DNA from: Thermodesulfobacteriota bacterium
Lineage (GTDB): Bacteria > Desulfobacterota > DSM-4660 > Desulfatiglandales > HGW-15
Direction: 5' to 3'
Assembly: GCA_025454125.1 (NCBI GenBank)
Contig: JALOPA010000042.1
Span: 1-8,762 of the forward strand
Length of the DNA stretch: 8,762 nt
Under the pieces are notes generated by a model. The model saw only the letters and a program-made list of their open reading frames with translations, had not been told where the DNA came from and did no database searches. The stretch's first letter is position 1, and each line of letters starts with the position of its first letter. This document shows, piece after piece, positions 6,452-8,762 of this stretch. The translations under genes and the position numbers were made by a program.

Positions 6452-6471
6452 CCACGGGCAGGAGCCCGTGG
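6452..6471. repeat. Perfect 8-bp hairpin upstream of the aminotransferase
   Basis: CCACGGGC (6452-6459) and GCCCGTGG (6464-6471) pair perfectly around the loop AGGA. On the minus strand the hairpin ends about 40 nt before the aminotransferase start, upstream of the ribosome binding site. It could be part of the palindromic repeat cluster that follows or a stem in the leader RNA. There is no T-run, so it does not look like a terminator. Confidence 0.5.
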
Positions 6472-6495
6472 CACCCGTGATACGGCGTAACCTGC

Positions 6496-6569
6496 CGAAG
6501 CTGCAGTCCTCCTTCCCACCCTCCTTAGTCCCGCTAGCTGCGGGACGGAGGACAGGCGCCAAGGCTTCG
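6496..6569. repeat. Nested compound palindrome, candidate dispersed repeat element
   Basis: Three pairs of arms are nested inside one another: CGAAGC (6496-6501) with GCTTCG (6564-6569), GTCCTCC (6506-6512) with GGAGGAC (6547-6553), and GTCCCGC (6528-6534) with GCGGGAC (6540-6546). The inner two stems are contiguous on the right arm, while 15 pyrimidine-rich bases are unpaired on the left arm. Such asymmetric extragenic palindromes are typical of short dispersed repeats of the REP or miniature-element kind. Only one copy is in the window, so dispersal is inferred, not seen. Confidence 0.5.
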
Positions 6570-6610
6570 CAGCACGCCCGCATTCCTCCACAGTCAGGAG
6601 ATTCCGGTTT

Positions 6611-6624
6611 CCTGCGAAAGCGGG
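6611..6624. repeat. Small GAAA-loop stem resembling a common intergenic repeat core
   Basis: CCTGC (6611-6615) and GCGGG (6620-6624) form a 5-bp stem with one G-U pair around a GAAA loop. A GCGAAAGC core flanked by C and G runs is common in extragenic palindromes of many bacteria, so this may be a decayed copy. It lies next to the larger nested palindrome. Confidence 0.35.
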
Positions 6625-6638
6625 TGAACTCCGGCGCA

Positions 6639-6667
6639 AGACTACCAGACTGAATTCCAAACATCAA
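6639..6667 (-). promoter_or_regulatory. Weak candidate promoter for the aminotransferase
   Basis: Reading the minus strand, TTGATG (plus-strand 6662-6667) is followed after 17 bp by TAGTCT (plus-strand 6639-6644), four and three matches to the -35 and -10 consensus. If used, it gives a leader of about 220 nt that includes all the palindromes of this intergenic region. It is a poor match, and other starts are possible. Confidence 0.22.
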
Positions 6668-6704
6668 GCAGCAGCAGAGATCATTCGGCAATGCAGCAGA
6701 CGTG

Positions 6705-6734
6705 TTGACAGCTCCCCCTTGCCGCTGTAAGAAT
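6705..6734 (+). promoter_or_regulatory. Candidate promoter for the membrane/SpeE-like gene
   Basis: TTGACA at 6705-6710 is a perfect -35 box. An 18-bp spacer leads to AAGAAT at 6729-6734, four of six matches to the -10 consensus. Transcription would start near 6741, leaving about 53 nt before the GTG at 6794. Position and direction fit the downstream gene. Confidence 0.42.
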
Positions 6735-6793
6735 GGCTCCCGGCGCAGGAAGGCCCTTCTCCCGATGGACCTCTCCGGCCGCGGAGATTCTGG

Positions 6794-8762
6794 GTGCAAA
6801 AAACTTTCAAAGAAAAAAACCTGATCTATCTCCTCTTCTTCTCTTCCGGCGCGGTGGGGCTGGTCTATGAGGTGCTGTGGCTCAAGGAGCTTCAGCTTCT
6901 CTTCGGCAACACGGCCTACGCCACAGCGACCACTCTTTCCGTGTTCTTCATCGGATTGAGCGCCGGCGGATGGTATTGGGGCAAGCGTTCCCCGCGGCTT
7001 TCTAACCTGCTCAGAGCCTACGGCTTCCTCGAAATCGGAATCGGTCTCACGGCCTGCCTGTACTTTTTGTTGCTGCAGGCGTACCGCTCTCTCTACTCCC
7101 CTCTTTTCGAAGTCCTTGAGGCCCAAACCGCGCTTCTCGTGTTTGCCAAGTTCCTTCTGTCGCTCACTATCCTTTTCCTGCCTGCCTTTTTCATGGGCGG
7201 GACCCTGCCGGTGCTGAGCCAGTATTTCGTGAGAAGGCCCCTGGAAATGGGAAAAACCGGATCCCTTCTCTACACCATCAATACGGCAGGAGCCGTCCTG
7301 GGCACGGTCCTGGCAGGATTCCTTCTGCCGCCTCTCCTGGGATACACGCGGTCCTACCTGGCCGCCATCGTCATGAGCACGGCCATCGGCCTCTTGGCCG
7401 TGATGGTCGGGAAATCCGTGGGAACCTCCTCTTTGCCTCTTGAGGATGCTTCACCCCCGCAGGAAATTCAGGTCGCGAAAGGATCCCCGGGCACAGGGTT
7501 GCTCTATTTTCTGTCGTTCGCCTCAGGGTTTCTGGCTCTGGCCTTGCAGGTCCTTTGGACCAGGATGTTCAGCCAGGTGCTGCAGAACACGGTTTACACT
7601 TTTTCCATGATCCTCATTGTGTTCCTCATCGCCTTGGCTGTGGGGGCTGCGCTGGCCACCCTTCTGACCAGGACCCGCCTGGCGCCTGTCCCTGTTCTGG
7701 TTGTCCTCTTGACCCTCACGGGGATCGCTTGCAGCACGACCCCTGCCCTCTTCCATCACCTGACCAACGGACTGGAGCGCCTCGTTTTCAGCGATCCCGG
7801 GACCTGGGCCGCGTATCTGCTGGCCCTTGGCTGGGCGACGTCCGCCGTGATTTTCGTCCCAGGGGTTCTGCTCGGAACGGTTTTCCCTTACCTCATCAAG
7901 CTTGCGGAAGGATTGAAAGGGATGCCCGGGCCGGTCATGGGCCGCCTTCTTTCCGTGAACACGGTAGGAGCGATCTTGGGTTCTCTATGCGCCGGGTTCT
8001 TCATGCTAGGGTCCCTCGGTCTCTGGAGCAGCCTCTGGTTCGCCTCCTTCCTCTACCTCGCCCTGGCCTTTGTTGCGGCCCTCTTCGCAGGTACGGGCAT
8101 GAAACGCCACATGGCCTGGGCCGTTGCCGGCATCGCCATGATCCTTCACTTCTCCGCCCAAACGGACCGGTACCCTTTGGTCTACCTGGGTGCCGAAGGG
8201 AACCAGGAACTCGTGGCTGTGATTGAAGGGAGCCAATCGATCACTTCCGTCGTGAAGGTCAAGGACCAGGGGCAGGAAGAATACCTGACCCTGGTCTTGA
8301 ACAACAAATACATCCTGGGAGGAACCAAGCCGACCTTTGCCGCCACTCACAGAGCACAGACCATCGTCCCCATGAGTATTCATGAGAACGCCAGGTCCAT
8401 TTTCTATCTTGGAATGGGAACGGGAATTACGGCCGATACCGCTCTCCGTTACGACGTGGTTAGGGTCACGGTGTGTGAACTGGTTCCTGAAGTGGTGCGG
8501 GCGGCCCGCCTTTATCTGACGGATCACGTGGCACGGCTCTTCAACGACCCCCGCGCTTCTGTTGTGATCGAGGACGGACGCAACTATCTGCTCGGGAAAC
8601 AGGAGCGTTATGACCTCATCATCGGGGACCTTTTCCTGCCCTGGAAAATCGGGATCGGGAACCTGTACACAGTGGAGCACTTTCAGACCGCGAAATCCCG
8701 GCTCAAGCAGGACGGGCTTTTCGTTCAGTGGCTGGCCCTCTACCAGCTCTCGCGCCAGGAGT
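6794..8762 (+). CDS. Multi-spanning membrane protein fused to a spermidine-synthase-like domain (3' end beyond window)
   Basis: The frame is open from 6794 to the window end (656 codons visible). The start is probably GTG: no ATG occurs in frame after the stop codon at 6728-6730, GGAG lies at 6783-6786 with a 7-nt spacer, and the first residues VQKTFKEKN are a basic lead-in to the first membrane segment. Residues about 10-455 are hydrophobic, with many membrane segments. They appear internally duplicated: 12-60 resembles 237-285 (each with a xVLW core), and 135-189 resembles 361-413 (LYTINTAGAVLG versus LSVNTVGAILG). Residues about 470 onward form a Rossmann-type aminopropyltransferase-like domain: FYLGMGTGITAD (537-548) as the SAM loop, VCELVPEVVRAAR (560-572), DPRASVVIEDGRNYL (585-599) and YDLIIGDLFLPW (606-617). 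This matches fused membrane/spermidine-synthase proteins. The usual catalytic DSTDP-type loop is replaced, so polyamine synthesis is doubtful. Confidence 0.85.
   Translation, partial: MQKTFKEKNLIYLLFFSSGAVGLVYEVLWLKELQLLFGNTAYATATTLSVFFIGLSAGGWYWGKRSPRLSNLLRAYGFLEIGIGLTACLYFLLLQAYRSLYSPLFEVLEAQTALLVFAKFLLSLTILFLPAFFMGGTLPVLSQYFVRRPLEMGKTGSLLYTINTAGAVLGTVLAGFLLPPLLGYTRSYLAAIVMSTAIGLLAVMVGKSVGTSSLPLEDASPPQEIQVAKGSPGTGLLYFLSFASGFLALALQVLWTRMFSQVLQNTVYTFSMILIVFLIALAVGAALATLLTRTRLAPVPVLVVLLTLTGIACSTTPALFHHLTNGLERLVFSDPGTWAAYLLALGWATSAVIFVPGVLLGTVFPYLIKLAEGLKGMPGPVMGRLLSVNTVGAILGSLCAGFFMLGSLGLWSSLWFASFLYLALAFVAALFAGTGMKRHMAWAVAGIAMILHFSAQTDRYPLVYLGAEGNQELVAVIEGSQSITSVVKVKDQGQEEYLTLVLNNKYILGGTKPTFAATHRAQTIVPMSIHENARSIFYLGMGTGITADTALRYDVVRVTVCELVPEVVRAARLYLTDHVARLFNDPRASVVIEDGRNYLLGKQERYDLIIGDLFLPWKIGIGNLYTVEHFQTAKSRLKQDGLFVQWLALYQLSRQE

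Larger units (their letters stand above)
6413..6793. other. Divergent intergenic region carrying a palindrome cluster
   Basis: This region separates the minus-strand aminotransferase from the plus-strand membrane/SpeE-like gene. I see no gene; the open frame crossing it on the minus strand is an unlikely Arg/Pro/Gly-rich translation of repeats. It holds a hairpin at 6452-6471, a nested palindrome at 6496-6569, a small GAAA-loop stem at 6611-6624, and candidate promoters for both flanking genes. The palindromes would lie in the 5' UTR of the aminotransferase if its promoter is the weak candidate at 6639-6667. Confidence 0.6.

Noticed and set aside
6464..6481. TGGCAC near 6470 as a possible sigma-54 -24 element.
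   Set aside because: The -12 element (TTGC at the right spacing) is absent.
6513..6530. On the minus strand AGGGTGGGAAGG recalls the T-box antiterminator motif ahead of an amino acid enzyme.
   Set aside because: Only the GGGTGG part matches. The ACCGCG half is missing, and I see no specifier stem or terminator alternative ahead of the gene.
6413..7126. Upstream extension of the aminotransferase frame by 238 codons.
   Set aside because: The extension runs antisense to the SpeE-like gene and through palindromic intergenic DNA. The family start and ribosome binding site fit the ATG at 6412.
7555..8226. Plus-strand 223-codon frame inside the membrane/SpeE-like gene, and the minus-strand frame at 8006-8680.
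   Set aside because: Both are out of frame with a continuous recognisable protein and have Pro/Arg- or His/Gly-rich shadow composition.

Overview
The window reads as ordinary chromosomal DNA from a GC-rich, respiring or syntrophic anaerobe, most plausibly a Desulfobacterota (old Deltaproteobacteria) lineage. That placement is inference. It rests on a c-type cytochrome with closely spaced CxxCH motifs, a complete tripartite (TRAP) carboxylate importer next to an acyl-CoA ligase, and a large membrane-fused spermidine-synthase-like gene. I see no tRNA, rRNA, CRISPR array, insertion sequence or phage gene.

Layout, left to right. (1) Positions 2-166 are the C-terminal end of a multihaem cytochrome c. 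(2) Positions 167-587 are a gene-free leader. It holds a 15-bp tandem repeat directly in front of a near-consensus sigma-70 promoter, then a 5'-UTR hairpin. (3) Positions 588-2090 encode an AMP-forming acyl-CoA ligase. (4) Positions 2254-5162 are a TRAP transporter in the order binding protein (P), small membrane subunit (Q), large membrane subunit (M). A perfect 15-bp hairpin lies between P and Q, and Q and M overlap by 8 nt. (5) Positions 5163-5509 separate convergent genes and are rich in inverted repeats, two of which exclude each other. A possible 37-codon minus-strand ORF with a very good ribosome binding site sits at the left edge. (6) Positions 5510-6412, minus strand, encode a class IV PLP aminotransferase. 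(7) Positions 6413-6793 are a divergent intergenic region packed with palindromes that look like a dispersed repeat element. (8) From 6794 to the window end, plus strand, is an open-ended gene for a multi-spanning membrane protein fused to a spermidine-synthase-type domain.

How the genes may work together: a carboxylate is captured in the periplasm by the P subunit, carried in by QM using an ion gradient, and activated to a CoA thioester by the ligase. This is inferred from gene adjacency; the substrate cannot be read from the sequence. The aminotransferase and the membrane/spermidine-synthase-like gene are divergent neighbours with no evident link to that module.

Nothing here is convincingly a wholly new system. 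The observations most worth checking are the SpeE-like domain with an altered active-site loop fused to an internally duplicated membrane region, the intercistronic hairpin in the TRAP operon, the palindrome clusters at 5372-5469 and 6452-6624, and the small minus-strand ORF at 5146-5259.
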